64,000 nt of DNA from Lutjanus erythropterus (lineage: Eukaryota; Chordata; Actinopteri; Lutjaniformes; Lutjanidae), in NCBI GenBank assembly GCA_020091685.1, contig CM034595.1:26397933-26461932 (forward strand), written 5' to 3'. The position numbers were made by a program, and so were the translations under genes. Shown here one piece after another: positions 21,851-34,076 of the stretch; within the stretch, counting starts at the first letter, position 1; each line of letters begins with the position of its first letter. The notes beneath the pieces were generated by a model. That model saw only the letters and a list, made by a program, of their open reading frames with translations. It was not told where the DNA came from and did no database searches.

Positions 21851-23276
21851 ATAAACTGTTGGTTTTGTTATTAATAAATGACTTAAATAATTAATTGATT
21901 ATCAAAATTGATGATTAATTTTATGGCAGTCAGCTAATCAGTTGACTCACTATAGCATGCTGTATATAACCATGCAAAATGCTACAGTAATTCTGCTTTA
22001 TCTTGTTTTTGTGTCATCATAGTTGAGATGTGCGACAGGACCGAACTCATGGTCACTGCACCATCAACAAAACACAACACTTTGTCTCAGTCCTCACTGA
22101 GAGCGAACAGAGAGAGCTGTCGGGATGGAGCCGCAGAGGCCCTGAGGTGCAGGTGGGGCTGGAAAGGTGTCCAAAACAACAAGAGGGCCTAACATATGGT
22201 GTTTTCTGCATATGCAAGCCAGCATCACACATCCTCAGTCCACACACACTCACACAGACACTTACACACTGAAGAAGTGCAAGATTCATCAGCTACGTAG
22301 TGCCCGGGCGGGTACATCACGTTCTTAGCTTGTGAACTTTAATTTTGGCACTCTGTATTGCTCACAACTGTAGTCTGCTTGTTCGCAAGCTATTTACATA
22401 ACACGATAAGACACTTTGAGACCAGTTCAGCCGCAGAAGGTGACAAGAGCAGCTTGTTCAGGACACACTTAGCTAATGTCCTGCATAACTTTTTCTGCCT
22501 TGGTGGAAGAAGGGCAGATGGATTTACCATATGGCCGACAGGAGTCCTGTCGACTCTTGATCTCAACACACACCCCATCCCACCATGTTTCTTTTTTTTC
22601 CCATCACTTTCAACTAGATCATGACAGCTAGAATTAGTAGTGCATCACAGAGCACAGGGCCTCTGCATTTAATACAGTCTCTAATTGATAAAGAGTAATA
22701 TGTGGCTGTTTCAAGCTATAACAAGAACATAACTGAGCATACAGCCTTTGAAATTAACTCAAAAGACCACTGTTTTCTGTATGTCTCTGTGTTAATGCGA
22801 ATGAAGACATGATCTCAGGTTTTTTCAGCAGACATCTGTGTGTCTCTGTGGCGACTTGCAAGGCCGAGCAGACTGTCAAAGAGACAAAGATTCATAGACT
22901 GAGAGTGAAATAGAGAAAGAGATACACCGAGAGGAGCCCAGGGATGCAGAGGGGACGAGACAGTCGGTGTGGACCATTGCCCGTGGGGAGCAGACATCCA
23001 GAGCTCAGTGCTGCTGACAAACTGACAGCCACCGCCGGCTCGAGGGCAACGCTGTCCCCACCATTGTTATGCAGACAGGATTCCCCCACCTGACAAGCCA
23101 AAACCATCACTGCCAATGAAGCTATGTGCCAAATATTTTCCCCAAAACACACCGGCATTTAAAGCACTACAGTAAAAGGTAAATGTACCACAGTACTACG
23201 GCGCAGACGATTATGTTTTATATAATTTCAGTATCTAAGAAGCATACAGTCCATTATTTCTAGCAGGCACTGGGAG
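21850..23276. other. intronic sequence, nothing recognised
   Basis: About 1.4 kb of adam22 intron. Short open frames on both strands overlap each other and have no family resemblance. No RNA gene or transposon terminus recognised. Confidence 0.5.
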
Positions 23277-23636
23277 TAAGGTTGTCAAAAGTATCAATAC
23301 TTTTTCAATACCACATGTCTAAAAAAAATACAAGACTAATAATTCATAGTTTTGAAAGTATCAAAGCTATAAAAAATGATCCATGCGCTCATTCCAAACC
23401 TCAGTTCAATCTTTATTGTCCTGAAATTTGGCTTTTGCAGCAAATCCAGACAGTGTTCAGTGATATTTTCTGTACTAGCACTGTGTGCAGGTTGTTAATT
23501 TTAAAAAATGAAAAAATATATCCTATTTTGTGTAACTAGGATTTCCTTTTTGCTGTGGTATTGAAATAAACATCAAGTATTGTGTTTTATACTAATATTG
23601 TATCAGAGTTTAAAATTCTGGTAACGTGACAACTCT
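23277..23636. mobile_element. miniature element with AGRGTTGTCA termini
   Basis: Left end aaggttgtcaaaagtatcaa and right end cgtgacaactct form short inverted repeats. The interior has the tcaatactttttcaatacc words of this family. A second member with a perfect 10-base terminus is at 46840-47193. Confidence 0.6.
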
Positions 23637-23689
23637 AATTGGGAGGTGTTGGCAGTTAATGGAGATCTTGTTTGGGACCCCTGTGAAGT

Positions 23690-24410
23690 AAAATGGAAAT
23701 CCAGCATGGTGAGCCCGAGGAACAGCCTGCTCTGTTTACCAACCAACATGGGTGGCTGGTGAAATATTTCATCAGGATTTGTCTGTTGGAGATGAATGAG
23801 CATCAGAAGTATTTGATTTATTGGAAGAGTGTGGACTTAAAAACACACAATCATGGACAGAAGAAAATTGGTAAAAGCCTAACATGTGAACTTACTGTTT
23901 ATTTAAGAAACAAATGTGAAAATACGTTAAATATAACTTGTCAGCGATCACTCTGTGCACGGTTAAGGTGTGGTTTAATACCACTACATGTTGAAGCAGG
24001 GAGATACAGAGATGTGACCAAAGATGAAAGAATCTGTGAACATTGTGAGCTAAATGAGGCAGAAAATACAATTCATTTCATTTTATAATGTTCTTTACAT
24101 CATGATTTGCAACAAATACTGTTTGAAAAAAATGTGCTCCTGATTTGGTTTTGACTGGAATTGAGAATGAAGCTTTAACTGATTTTTTCTTGAATTTTTG
24201 ATGACTTTTTTTTTTTTTGGTCCTATTTGGACTTGTGCACTGAGGTCTGAGGTTTATGTTTATGTTTGGATGGTGTTGATGTATTGTGTGGTTAGATGAT
24301 GGTGGGTCAAACATGCCAGAATGTTTGGTTTGTTGTTCATTAATGTGCCTCAATCATTCCATGAGGGACGGTCATGTTCATGACGGGGCATGAAAATAAA
24401 ATGTTAATTA
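23690..24410 (+). mobile_element. LINE 3' remnant with RT C-terminal coding
   Basis: A 131-codon open stretch at 23693-24088 contains ARLRCGLIPLHVEAGRYRD then ERICEHCELNEAENTIHFIL. This is the LR(C/L)G..PL..E.GR(Y/W)....ERIC..C....E.E.HFLL..C signature at the end of fish LINE polyproteins. The frame stops before the last cysteine. It ends in a short A-rich tail (gaaaataaaatgttaatt). 5' truncated. Confidence 0.65.
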
Positions 24411-24479
24411 AATCATTCATACAGCAGATCTTTGGTGTCATGTCACACTGGAAGGGGAAGAGTAAAATTGCCTAATGTG

Positions 24480-24725
24480 CAGTGGTGGGACAAGTATTTA
24501 AATTCTTTACTTAAGCAAAATTAAGGTTTAAGTCAATATCAAAAGTAAATGTTTAAGTTTAATCTGGAATAAAACATTGTATATGATAAGAAGATTATTT
24601 GTTTTGTATATAAAATCTACAACCAGAAAAGTAACTAAAGTTGTCAGATAAATGTTTTTAATTCTGAAGAATAAAGCTGTGTAAAATGGTACAGGCACCT
24701 GAGAATTGTACTCAAGTAAAACACT
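24480..24725. repeat. dispersed repeat (GTGGTGGGACAAGTATTTAA)
   Basis: Starts agtggtgggacaagtattta and contains agtaactaaagttgtcagat and cctgagaattgtactcaagt. The paired acttaagta/tactcaagt words are typical of a very common fish miniature element. Confidence 0.5.
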
Positions 24726-25343
24726 TTCCAGTGGGCCATCTCATTCCATTTTTGACTCTGGTCCTTTTTATCCAATATATTTTTAAAGGCAGGTATGATT
24801 TTCCTAAAAAAAAAATGCATAATCTTGTCCAAAAACTCAGTCACTCAGTCATCACCCACGACCCACCAGAAGAGTGTGGCAGTGCCTGCATCCACAGAGA
24901 CCCCACTCTCCACCCATACCTTCTTATTTTCTCATTATTTAGCTGTGCTCAGGACATTTGACCAACCCAAAATGTTGGTATTTGACATCCCAGAAATGAG
25001 ACTCAACAATCAACTATCCCTCTGGCGCAAGCAACAACTAACAAATCTTATTGATTCTACCTTTCAGATAAAAACAGACAATATAAATTTTTTTAAAACA
25101 TGGATGATGCACAAAGCATAAGTTAGCTATTTACACATGAAGCATCTGATATGTAGCAGCATTTTGGCCATACAGCATGTTTGGCCTGACACGCAAAAAA
25201 ACAAAACAAAACCAAAAAACAACTAAACTAGTACAGAAACTTTTATGTTTATTTTGCGTCACTGTGTCTGCGTGAATCACCAAAAAGAGGCTACAGAGAT
25301 ACTGTATCTCTAAAGACGAGTGCTGCAGCAACATTCTGAGTTT

Positions 25344-25346
<3 letters not shown>
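24726..25346. other. intronic sequence, nothing recognised
   Basis: AT-rich; overlapping short frames at 24686-25121 have no resemblance to a family. Confidence 0.45.

Positions 25347-25400
<54 letters not shown>
25347..25400. repeat. (TC)27 microsatellite
   Basis: Uninterrupted dinucleotide run. It causes the Glu/Arg-rich minus-strand frame across it, which is not a gene. Confidence 0.99.
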
Positions 25401-25403
<3 letters not shown>

Positions 25404-26071
25404 GCTTGAATAATTCAGTCCCTCTAGAAAACGTCGGAGAGGAGTGACGGAGGCGGAGGGGAGATGAAGAGGAGGCCAGAAGAGGAGAAAGTAAAGAAGT
25501 GGAGGGGAGGAGAGCGCTGTGACAAAAGTGAAATGAAGCGTCATTGTTTCTCCATCCTCTGTCTTATTTTAATCTTTCACGTTCAGATACTCTATTGCTT
25601 TCGTTAACTTCAAATTTCCTGTTTCATGATTGTGTCACTGTGATATAACAACTGCCATTATAAACCAATTAGTGCCTCTTGTTTTACATATTCCCTACAG
25701 AAGATGTAATGACAAGCAATCAAATTACATTTTAATAAACAAGAATTTAGCTCTTCTTGTGTACCTGACTCCTTTTCATCCCTTCTTTCTCTGTTAACCT
25801 TCCTCTTTTCAGCCTTATCCTGCTATCCATCCTGTTTTTGTCCTCTCCTATCCACTCTTCTAACACTGTTGGCATTAAACCTGTCATATGGGGATGAATT
25901 TTAAGTAGCTGTGTGTGCCAGACACACACAGCCCATGCGTGCACATACACACACGCATGGACACAAACAGACACGAATCCCTGACCCCTCTTATCTTGTC
26001 TCCTTTCGTCCCTCACTGATTAACACCGGACACACACACTTCTTCTGGACGTTTTAATTAGAGCAGAAAGG

Positions 26072-26083
26072 ACACACACGCAC

Positions 26084-26134
<51 letters not shown>
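26072..26134. repeat. (CA)n microsatellite
   Basis: Imperfect ACACGC start, then a pure CA run to 26134. Confidence 0.98.
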
Positions 26135-26138
<4 letters not shown>

Positions 26139-26379
26139 GAGTATCAGCAGCTTGGTCTTTCACTCTCATGCTCAAGGCGTCTTTAGACAATCTCAGATCT
26201 GTCCTTTCGTTCCGACCATAATGCCTGTAATTGTTATTATCTAATTGGCTGAAGGCTTTTCTGCTGTCTGCAGCCTTTGTAATCCAGCAAATCTCTCTGT
26301 CCTGAGACCTGTGAGCCGCCGCGCTCAGGGTTCATTACAAAAAGTGGCGACGAATGGTGTGTGATCTGTAACTGATTCT

Positions 26380-26421
26380 GGTTTTGTCTCAGCTTCCTCC
26401 TCAGGAGGCTGAGACAAAACC
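26380..26421. repeat. perfect inverted repeat, 14-bp arms
   Basis: ggttttgtctcagc at 26380-26393 and its exact complement gctgagacaaaacc at 26408-26421. The 14-base centre ttcctcctcaggag contains a second small hairpin (ctcct..aggag). It is not part of a recognised transposon and no target duplication was seen. Confidence 0.9.
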
Positions 26422-28003
26422 AAAATAACTGACCCCTGTCTGAATCCTGTAATACCAAGAAAACTACCTCACTCTATCATCTACTGCACACACAGTCCTG
26501 CAGTGCAGGGGCTTCCAGTCAGGTGTCATTCTGCAGCTGCCAGGAGTCACATTGAAAGATCAGATAATTTGAAAAAAGAAGCAATTGTGGTTTTATAAAA
26601 TATATAAACATCTATCCAAGAATTTGTGTTTAGAAGGAAAGTTAATACACGAAAAAGTTTACAAATTGGCATCAAGAGAGATTTGGCAAAATCACAGATA
26701 AACCTTGTGTATTAAAACATACATACCAATAGTTTGCTTGGAGCAATAATGAGTGATTGATTTTTTTATTTCCAACAAAAAGGTACTCACCTCATTACAA
26801 ATTTCAGAATTTATCAGTAAACAAATTTTTCTCATTTCTAAAGTTTTCTTGGTTTTATGAAGAATGTTTCCCACTTCACTATTAGGTCTGTTCTCAGTGT
26901 ATGTGCACTGGCACCTTCAAATTTCTACAACACTCTTTTATAATTTGCAAATTGGACTCACAGATGTCAGCTGGGATCAGCTGCAGCCAAATCCAGCTGA
27001 CACTGGTGAGAGGCACGGCACACCCTGAAAGGGTCGTCGGTTCATCACAGGACTGAGACACAGAGACAAACAACTCACTGATTTTACAAAGTTTGGGTGA
27101 CAAAAAAAGAAAAAAGAAAAAAAGAAACACGTCTCAGATGTGTCTCAGTCCGGATTCTCACATTGCATTTCAAAGTGTGTTTTATGTCACTCTAACAGTG
27201 ACACAGAGTGTTGGAAATGAAATAGTAGAAGCTGAGCAGAATATAGATGTTTAATACAACTAAACAGGCCACTGCCATTCAGAACCGCTTCCATTTTTTC
27301 CCAGTGGCCACTCACAGTATTGCAGCAAATTGCAGACCCATTTTCTCTATAAGCCTCCATTATACAAGAGACGTCTGTAAAGCTGCAAACAAGATCTCAA
27401 ACTGCAAACAAGATCAATTACGACTCTTTCTATTCTGAAGGTTTGATACATGGAAATGTTGTGTTTGTAAAACTTTTCGCCAGCCGAGAAAAGCCATTTA
27501 AGAATTTATGCCATCACAATGTAAAGCCTATAGGCCGAGCAGGAGCTTGTGGGTGGGACCAGTGGAAGAAACATTACTTTGCATATTCAGTAGGTTGCAG
27601 ACTGTGAAAGGAAACTTAGTTGCCAGTTCATTTTCTTTCAGCAACTAATCAACTGATTGTTACAGCTTTACTTTTATATAATTAATATTGCTAAATAATA
27701 TCCAAAATAAAATTAGACAGCGTTAAATATATTTCCTGTTATTTCATCATCCATCTGTCATCTTTTGAAGATCAGGCGGTGATGACAAAGCGCTACTTCA
27801 GCTCATCTGACAGAGGTGTGGGGGCACATGAGAGAAAAAAGGTTGTGAACCACCGCTATAACAGATTATCTGACCTACGGAAAATTTAACAGGGCTGAGG
27901 CAGCTGGACGTGAGATGATGGAAGAACAGAAAATTAATAAACCCCTCTGTGAGGAGCCATCGCCAGCTCCTACAAAGTACATACATTTTCGTGTAGTACT
28001 TAC
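26422..28003. other. intronic sequence, no gene or element recognised
   Basis: About 1.6 kb. No exon-like reading other than the adam22 exon at its right border. Confidence 0.5.
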
Positions 28004-28067
28004 ATCGCTGCTGCCTTGTCCTCCAGGTTCAATCATGTAGGTGTGATTGCCATCGAAAAACATCCCA
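28004..28067 (-). CDS. adam22: adam22 exon, prodomain (GMFFDGNHTYMIEP)
   Basis: Minus-strand exon of 64 bp reading (H)GMFFDGNHTYMIEPGGQ then GSSD. The acceptor is tcttcttttcag and the donor gtaagtac. GMFYDGNHTYLIEP is the corresponding ADAM22 block. The NHT sequon is conserved and is a likely N-glycosylation site in the secretory-pathway prodomain. The intron that follows (28003 down to 13491) is the one containing cldn12. The GQGSSD end is poorly conserved, as expected for this loop. Confidence 0.94.
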
Positions 28068-28998
28068 CTGAAAAGAAGAGACAGGAGAGGGGAGAGCGCG
28101 CATTAACACCAGTTTCTGTTGTTTTATTCATCACTAAATGGAATAATGTATCTGAATTCAACTCCTCCTCAGCCATCAGGGTGATAGATTAGCCATTTCA
28201 CTGCTTGCCCAAGGGGGGTTATTGTATTATTGGAGCATTTGTCAGAATAATAACTGTAATGCACTCCTACAAGGTGCAGTTTTGGACAGAACCTTCTGAT
28301 GTCCTGACTGCTGTATTTGGCATATGAACAGCTTAGAAGGGGTGGAGGATAATGTGAAACAAAAGGTCATCCAATCATCCAAGAGATTCCCCCCCCACAC
28401 AGCATAACTTAAAGGTCACCTATTGTGAGGACTTTTATCTCTGAAACAATGACTAACCACAACCTGCAGTGACTAAGACATCTCTGAAAGCATTTTAGCG
28501 GAAAATCTGTGCAAATCCTGACGATCCTCTCCAACATTTACTGAAAAAACGTACTGACTTCTCATGCACCTTCACTCACTGTGCACTTAAAAACTCTAAA
28601 TATCACGTAAAGGTTTGAGAGAAAGAGACCACAACACACTCACACATCATGTTGACCAAGCAATCATTTTAAAAAGTCAGAGATCAATTTCTCATTTAGC
28701 AGCGCGGTGAAGGTCTCCTTGTCTCTGCCCGCTCGGGTGTGCGCATGTGCACAAAAATGTCTGCTAATTAACTTTATCTGAAGCTTTTAGGAGATTGGTG
28801 GGGTCAAACTGCGAAGTCACTGCAGACAATCTGTCTTTCGCTTCCAACTGTCTCTTCCTGGCCTTCAACACACAAAATTCACCTTCAACACACTCTTCAT
28901 CCTGGTCCAACGCTGCACTTACAGCAGATTACACACACACACAGAAAACAAAGGTCAGAGTGTAGATTGCTTCCAACCTTTGAGTTCTTCTGCATACG

Positions 28999-29668
28999 CT
29001 GGGTCGCACCAATAATGATTAATTTAATTGAAGATTAGTTCAAATCATTGTTTAGCAAAACTAAGGTTTAAATGAGCAAATCCAGATTCAAATTAAACAG
29101 AGCTCTACTGCAGGATTAAAAACTAATCTAAATTTAGTAAATCCAAGTTTAGTGATGTAAACCAAAATTAAATAGAGATTAATCGTTTGGACATGATAAA
29201 TAAAAATAAATTTGAGTTCTGTTGGGACCTAGTGAGTATGAAAGAGGGGGGAAACTATTTCCCTGCTCTGTTTTCTTTAACAAAACATTATACTGTTTAT
29301 AGTTAGCTAAAAAGTTAACAAAATGTAACATTGTTTGCTAGCCAGTTAAAAAGCAAAAACATTATATTATATTTATTATAAAAAAAACATATTGTTTGCT
29401 GGATAGCTTAAATTTTTTTTTAGAAAGTTAAACCTCCTCAAGCGTAAGTTTTAAGTCAATACTGGATCACATTTTAAACTGGAATTTAAAGTTTTAGTGC
29501 ATCTGAATTAATTTAATCTAAGTAAAAACTAAACTGGGGTTTAAAGAGAGGTTTAAATTTAATCTTTCTTAAATTTAAGACAGTTTTAACATTTGGTGCA
29601 ACATAATTTATGGTTAAACCATGATTTAATCACGTTTTAACACTGATCCTTGTTGGTGCAACCAGGCC
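28999..29668. mobile_element. miniature element with CTGGGTCGCACCAA termini
   Basis: Left end ctgggtcgcaccaat and right end ttggtgcaaccagg are inverted copies with one or two mismatches. The interior contains repeated aatgtaacattgtttgcta words and is AT-rich. Confidence 0.6.
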
Positions 29669-29815
29669 TAAGTGTTTTAATTTCCCTGCATCGCTTTGCA
29701 TATCATCTATATTGTTTCATTGTGAAATTGAAAACCGTAAATAAATAATTGGAGAAGAATGTAAAATGTAACACTTATTGCAGTTCACAAAATAAACATG
29801 GGGTATTAATTTTAA

Positions 29816-30186
29816 CTAAAGCTGCAATGATTATTTGATTAATCGATTATCAAATTATTCCCTAACTCTTTTGATAATCAGATAATCAGATTAATCAGTT
29901 TAAGTAAAGAAAAAAGTCAAATGCTTCTTAATTGTGAATATTTTCTGTTTTCTTTACTCCCTCTGACTCTGAGTGGCAACAAAACAAACAACTAATCAAT
30001 CAGTGGAGAAAATGATTGACAGATTGATCGATTAATTTGAAAATAATTGTTTACAGGAAAGACTTGAAAAATATGTCCAAACATGTGGACAGACATATGT
30101 GTCCTCTATTTTTCAGGTGACAAGATTGTGACAGGATTAATCACTTAATCCATAAAATAATCAACAATGAAAATAATTGTTAGTCA
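29816..30186. mobile_element. hAT-like miniature element, right end decayed
   Basis: Starts taaagctgcaatgattattt and ends aaaataattgttagtc, parallel to the better preserved element at 62185-62451 (taaagctgcaaaca .. gataattgttagttgcagcc). Confidence 0.5.
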
Positions 30187-30489
30187 TCTTACTGATTTCT
30201 TTGGGGGGGAAAGTGATCAGGTACTTCTGTGAAGCAGTCAGTATTTAGGAACATTTGAGTCTGATGATAGTTATTGGCAGGCCATTGTCAATCAAATCTG
30301 ACCAAACCACACCTTTAATGTCCTTTGAGTGACAAAGTCTTCATGAATTATACTAAATGATGTTTTTTCTCCTAGCTTTTCCTTTAATCGTTTTGCCATT
30401 AATTTTATTGTTATGGAGAAATCCTTAAAGCAGACCTAATCAATATTTTTTTGAATAACAAAGTATAAATTGACAGTGAGAACAGTGTG

Positions 30490-30900
30490 ACATTGTGGAA
30501 GGGGTTTCTGGTGATGAGAATTATCACCTGAATCTGCGGTTCTCCTCTGCTTCACAGAGCGTTCACCTTCACTGTTCTGCTTCACTCTCACTGTTCTCAT
30601 GGAGCTGTTTTCAGCCGCAGCAGGCAGCTGTTTTCAGTGTAACAGCTCTAAACACCCACTGTACACTACTGTACCTGTTCAGCACTAAACAGCAGGCAGA
30701 AACAGTTACTGACCAGCTTGTGAACATATGGAGCCTTTCGCAGCTAAAGAGCCAGATATTTCCCTCAGGAGTTTGGTAGAAAAAAAGAGAGTCAATATTT
30801 GACTTATTCACTCAGTGGCCAGAAACATGACGCCAAATGAGTAATAATGTTGCCCTGTAACTTCTGCATGTGTACATACAAGAGCCCTTTATCACAGCAG
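30490..30900. repeat. probable dispersed repeat (CTAAACACCCACTGTACACT)
   Basis: Contains ttttcagccgcagcaggcag, ctaaacacccactgtacact and cagcactaaacagcaggcag, words recalled from a common fish repeat. Limits approximate. The plus-strand frame inside is not a gene. Confidence 0.4.
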
Positions 30901-31104
30901 TTTGTGAAATTGTCACAAAATTTTATATATTAGATTCTTGCACATGGATGCACGTTTTTAATTTTTTTCGTGACATTAAGCACAACTTTCAAACTAATGT
31001 ATAATCCACCATCCTTCTCATTCCTCAGTCCAGTTAGAAATGATAAATATGCAACATCCTGTTTTACTTTCAATACAAAACTTGCTGAGAAACATTTCAG
31101 GTGA

Positions 31105-31360
31105 CAGCTGTTGTTTGGTTAAGTTTGGGCAACAAAACTACTTTGTTAGGTTTAGGAAGCAATCATGGTTTTTTGTCTCACTATTTGTCTCAGAGGGAAA
31201 CAAAACCACAGCCTCCTGTGTGAAAGTCCTGAGTTTGACCTGCTCATCCACCCTGTCCTCCTCCCCATGTGGACTTTCTTGCTCTTTATACTATGTTTGT
31301 CCTTGTCCTTATCAGTTTGATAGTCATGCTGACTGTCGTGGGAAAAAAAATGCAAATCAG
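31105..31360. repeat. dispersed repeat (GGTTAAGTTTGGGCAACAAA), copy 1
   Basis: ttggttaagtttgggcaaca followed by ttgttaggtttaggaagcaa. The reverse of the same words lies at about 63600-63665. The 158-codon frame 31040-31516 running through it is judged chance. Confidence 0.5.
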
Positions 31361-31795
31361 TTGATTATATTTAGTGATTATTTAACGAACTGCATTGATA
31401 GTGGACTGGTATATGAGCAACTGTTTGTGAACAGCTTGACCATATCAACTCAAAAGATGATTATGTTGACAACGTGTTTCTGCTGCCCCCAAGTGGCCAA
31501 AAAATTACAGGTTTAAATTTTAAAAAATACGTTTTTAGTGGCTGTGAAGCTACTCCACATATTTTTTTTGCATTTATAGCATCATCTAAAGTGAACTGAA
31601 AAGCTCAGTATTTGAATTTATACAACTCTGAGAAGGCAAATGTTCATATTGATAATTTCTTAGCCAGTATGAAGATTTGCTTAAACAGGAACCTGAGTCA
31701 ATGCTCAACCATTTAAGTCTCATGAGATAGATGGATGAAGCTGAGAGCTTTATCCCTCTGTATACAGTTATTATCTATTGCATTGCAGGGTAAAG

Positions 31796-31800
<5 letters not shown>

Positions 31801-31834
<34 letters not shown>
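31801..31834. repeat. (GT)17 microsatellite
   Basis: Uninterrupted. Confidence 0.99.
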
Positions 31835-31836
<2 letters not shown>

Positions 31837-32785
31837 CAGAAAGAGACAGAAAAAGAGGAGAGAGCAGGATGTATATTATGGTAAATACCTGACTCAGCAT
31901 AAGGGAAATACTCTCCCTCTAATGTCTAACCCCCCGACACCACTATGCACTCCCTTAACTCCCTCCCTCTCACACACGTACACAAACACACTCTCACACG
32001 TACACACACACACACACTAATGTGTGCAGAGCATACTATGGGTGTGTCTCTGTCTCCTTTATAATGTCAGCTCATACCTTTCTTTCCACATTAAGAAAAC
32101 CAGGAATAAAACCCACAAAAACTCAGATTGACTTGCAATTTTCTTTCAACAAATAATAAAAATAAGGATGACAGCAATACACACTAACATTTGGACTAAT
32201 TAGCAGTCACAAAGCAAGCTTCAGCCATATCTACAACAACAGGTCTGCAGGAAACACTTTTAATCTCATTGTCTGTCAGATTATACCCATTAAATCCTAT
32301 TTTGTCCTGTATATAGGACTGTACTGCACATGCAACACATTTACCTTGTTTGGCTTTGATTAATTCATGCCCTACTTTTTTTTTTTTTTTTAGCATTTTA
32401 TGAATCCTGTTACATAATTTGCTGTGCTAACAAACATGTTGCCACAAACATGAAATATGCAAATGTTATTAAAAGCCTGAGCTAAGTTTAGCTTATTCAG
32501 CAAGTATCAATCTGATTGCCTTAATTAGATGAATTTACTTCCTGCATAGTTTATTTGGTTTATTTAGCCTGACGTTATGTTGAAGGAGGATATATTTGAT
32601 TGAATCAAGCTTTGATAAGGTGTAATGGACCCAGGATGAATAATAATGCTTTCAGAAACAACTGAAAAGGATAATTAGATGAATCAGTGTGTACTGTCAA
32701 CAATATGCAGATATAAAAACTGTTATATTCTCTCTGTTATAGCAAAAGTTGCCATAAAACACCCTCCACTGACCCACATTAAACT

Positions 32786-33556
32786 TTAAAGGGATAGTTC
32801 AGATTATTTGAAGTGAGGCTGTATGAGTTACTGATCAATAGTCAGTGTATTACCTGCAGTAGATGGCGGTCGGCACGCCCCCAGTTAAGGGAAGCAGCAG
32901 GAGAACCAGCATGGAAGCTAAGCAAGGTAGTGCTATGGACAGGGTCATCAACAAAAAGTATTTTAGCCACCTAAAAAATATCTATATCAGTTTAAGTGTG
33001 CAGGACATTTATAATATTTTCACTGCCTTACAGTGTAGTCGCCTATCACTCTCTCTTGTTCAGCCAGACTCCTTTAGCAAAACAGTAATTTTACCTCACA
33101 GCACATGGGAGTTGCTAGTCTCTAACTGTCTCGATTGGTTAGTTTGTTGTGTTTTTGTGTGATTTTGGCAAATCTAACCTTGCTTTTTAAAACATCAGTG
33201 TTACACAATGACACAACAAACTAACCGAGTCAGTGGTAGACCAGCACGTTCTGTGAGGTAAAATTACCTACAGTGACAGTTGGCTCACATGACGGTGGTT
33301 TCCCATCAGAAAAGGCTGTCTGACAGAATGGTAAAGCTGTGAAAATATCCTAAATGTAGTGTACATTTATATTTAGGTGGCTAAAATACATTTTGCTGCT
33401 GACTCTGTCCACAGCAGTTCATTGCTTGGCTTTCTACTCTGGTACTCCAACTGCTTCTCCAAGCTGGGGGCGAGTCGACCACCATCTACTGTCGGTAATA
33501 CACTGACTATCAATAACTACCCAACTTTACTTCACTAGTCCGAACTATTCCTTTAA
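32786..33556. mobile_element. foldback TTAA-type element, copy B (complete)
   Basis: Best copy of the family, 767 bp with a TTAA on each side (32786-32789, 33553-33556). The ends are agggatagttcaga and tccgaactattcct. Almost the whole element is one long imperfect inverted repeat centred near 33185 (for example ttagtttgttgtgt / acacaacaaactaa). TTAA targets fit piggyBac or Kolobok relatives; no transposase is encoded, so it is non-autonomous. Confidence 0.85.
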
Positions 33557-34058
33557 ATCTGTAACAAAAAACTAAACGTTAATCAACAGTCCTCAAAGGT
33601 CCAAACACAAAAAAGCATGATGAATCACATAATGAATATAAGGATTACGGTTATTAATGTGAAGTAGATCAGACCAACAATGAGCTTCTTCTAGCATCGT
33701 TTTCCTTATTTGTCTAGACAGAGAATGCAATAAATTCTTCTTTTTGCAATTATTTTTAAAAGTCACCTAAATTATTAATGTAAAAAAACCCCAGCAAAAT
33801 AATGAGTTAAAAAGTCTGAGGTATGGGGGTTTTCATCTTTTGTTCACAGTTTTGGAAAATACTGCTTCCTTTCAGGAAATGTGTGTGATTAACTGTGAAA
33901 AACTATAAAACATGCGCATGTGTTGTACCTAATTATTCACAAGTGCCTTTTTATGCAAGTGTTATGTTGTCAGCTCACAATGACATTCAGTACCATGAGG
34001 CATTTTTACCCAGCAGGATGGACACTATCACTTCTCCTCTCTTCATATATAAAGTGTA

Positions 34059-34076
34059 CACACACACACACACACA
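34059..34076. repeat. short (CA)n
   Basis: About nine CA units in the adam22 intron, 340 bp from an exon. Confidence 0.9.

Larger units (their letters stand above)
13491..28003 (-). other. 14.5-kb adam22 intron hosting cldn12
   Basis: The flanking exons are consecutive in the ADAM22 protein (..GQGSSD then GDVRIHMIYK..). Contents on the plus strand: cldn12 promoter and gene (about 13985-18400), unique-looking sequence 18400-20900, miniature elements at 20938-21293 and 23277-23636, a LINE remnant at 23690-24410, (TC)n and (CA)n tracts, and a perfect hairpin at 26380-26421. Confidence 0.85.

Noticed and set aside
23693..24088. 131-codon frame as a host gene
   Set aside because: Its C-terminal pattern is that of a LINE polyprotein; it is 5' truncated and followed by an A-rich tail.
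25131..25544. 137-codon minus-strand frame with an (ER)n tract
   Set aside because: Created by the (TC)27 microsatellite.
26380..26421. microRNA precursor
   Set aside because: The total length (42 bases) and arms (14 bp) are too short for a Dicer substrate.
31040..31516. 158-codon open frame
   Set aside because: Runs through a dispersed repeat (ggttaagtttgggcaacaaa words); composition is not protein-like.
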